Source of the DNA: Closterium sp. NIES-65 | Lineage: Eukaryota > Streptophyta > Zygnematophyceae > Desmidiales > Closteriaceae | Direction of reading: 5' to 3' | Length of the DNA: 64,000 bases | NCBI GenBank assembly: GCA_948144175.1 | Contig: CANXME010002409.1 | Span: forward strand, 310,001 to 374,000 | In this document: positions 63,632 through 64,000 of the stretch, piece by piece | Layout of the letters: every line of letters starts with the position of its first letter | How positions within the stretch are numbered: position 1 is the stretch's first letter | Notes under the pieces: model-generated | Told to the model about the DNA's origin: nothing | The model's input: only the letters and a program-made list of their open reading frames with translations | Databases searched by the model: none | Program-made: the position numbers and the translations under genes

Positions 63632-63636
63632 GGTAC

Positions 63637-64000
63637 TACTACCCCAACCTCTGAGACAGAAGGCCACAAGGCCAACCATTGTGTACAAACCAGTCAAAGA
63701 CACGGCAAGCACATATGTCAGCAACCTAACAAGTTAGGGCCTTCTTGGACAAGGCCAAGCTATGTACAGAACCGCTGATGTCACCAGGCTGGAACGCGTT
63801 GGTGAAAATATTTGTGGTGTTAGCCTCTAAGGCCAAGAAAACCAAGCGTCACTGGGCGCATCTCTTCAACTCAGGCTGTAGAAGGTACCTCATTTATAAT
63901 TTTCACTTTGCCATCTACTCTAGGCTCCTGAGGTAGGAGGATTATAGCCTTGTTGTAAATTACAGGACTGTGCTGAGCTGGGAGGTTCACCTATGTAGTG
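63637..64000 (-). mobile_element. CopK: degraded copia RNase H 3' end
   Basis: Minus-strand sequence at about 63770-63870 resembles the RNase H C-terminus of CopD (12065-12170: GCTGATG..CA..AGGCGGAA, TTGGTGAAAA, GTTGGCCTC). 63660-63720 resembles its 3' UTR (GGCCACAAGGCCA). Runs off the window edge. Broken and old. Confidence 0.55.

Overview
The window is almost solid transposable-element sequence: I found no host gene, rRNA or complete tRNA gene. It looks like a nuclear repeat-rich region of a green-lineage eukaryote. GC content is high, copia-type (Ty1) and gypsy-type (Ty3) LTR retrotransposons dominate, and most primer binding sites (PBS) are of the initiator-Met tRNA type (TGGTATC...). Two gypsy copies carry a cytosine-5 DNA methyltransferase domain, an arrangement I recall being reported from charophyte algae. 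The copia gag, with a long glycine-rich stretch, resembles entries I remember from Closterium. The organism call (a streptophyte alga, perhaps a desmid) is therefore inference from memory and was not tested.

Layout. 1-5798: minus-strand copia CopA, running off the left edge. 5799-7549: plus-strand LINE fragment with a CCHC/restriction-like endonuclease type C-terminus. 7547-8727: 3' end of another minus copia (CopB). 8728-23399: plus-strand GTCGAC-rich copia CopC, interrupted by a young minus copia CopD (11666-19037). 23400-28756: plus copia CopE. 28757-30168: minus copia RT/linker piece CopF. 30169-57765: a deep nest whose outer shell is the methyltransferase-bearing gypsy GypA (minus). 57766-61946: minus copia CopJ, probably the other half of CopF. 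61947-64000: AT-richer sequence, a solo LTR of the CopC family with a perfect 5-bp target duplication, and the degraded 3' end of one more minus copia.

The nest. GypA's RT is split by copia CopG (32884-53514) with a perfect CATCA duplication. CopG's 5' LTR is split by copia CopH (46787-53384) with a perfect GGGTG duplication. CopG's integrase region contains gypsy GypC (to 43376). GypC's gag contains a chromodomain-bearing gypsy, ChrV (38311-41748). ChrV in turn abuts a second methyltransferase gypsy, GypB (34440-38310). Short terminal-repeat retrotransposons in miniature (TRIMs) sit in GypA (four-LTR tandem array, AACGG duplication), CopG (solo LTR, GAGGG duplication) and CopJ (full copy).

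Two things stand out. First, the methyltransferase lies between protease and RT in the gypsy lineage, seen in two diverged copies sharing an unusual WECQG motif IV. Second, in the TRIM family the LTR/PBS junction forms a tRNA-Glu-like sequence with A and B boxes exactly 44 nt apart. LTR elements are treated as fossils: parts and overall state are given, not individual lesions. Coordinates of LTR ends were read by eye from TG...CA termini, PBS, polypurine tracts (PPT) and target duplications.
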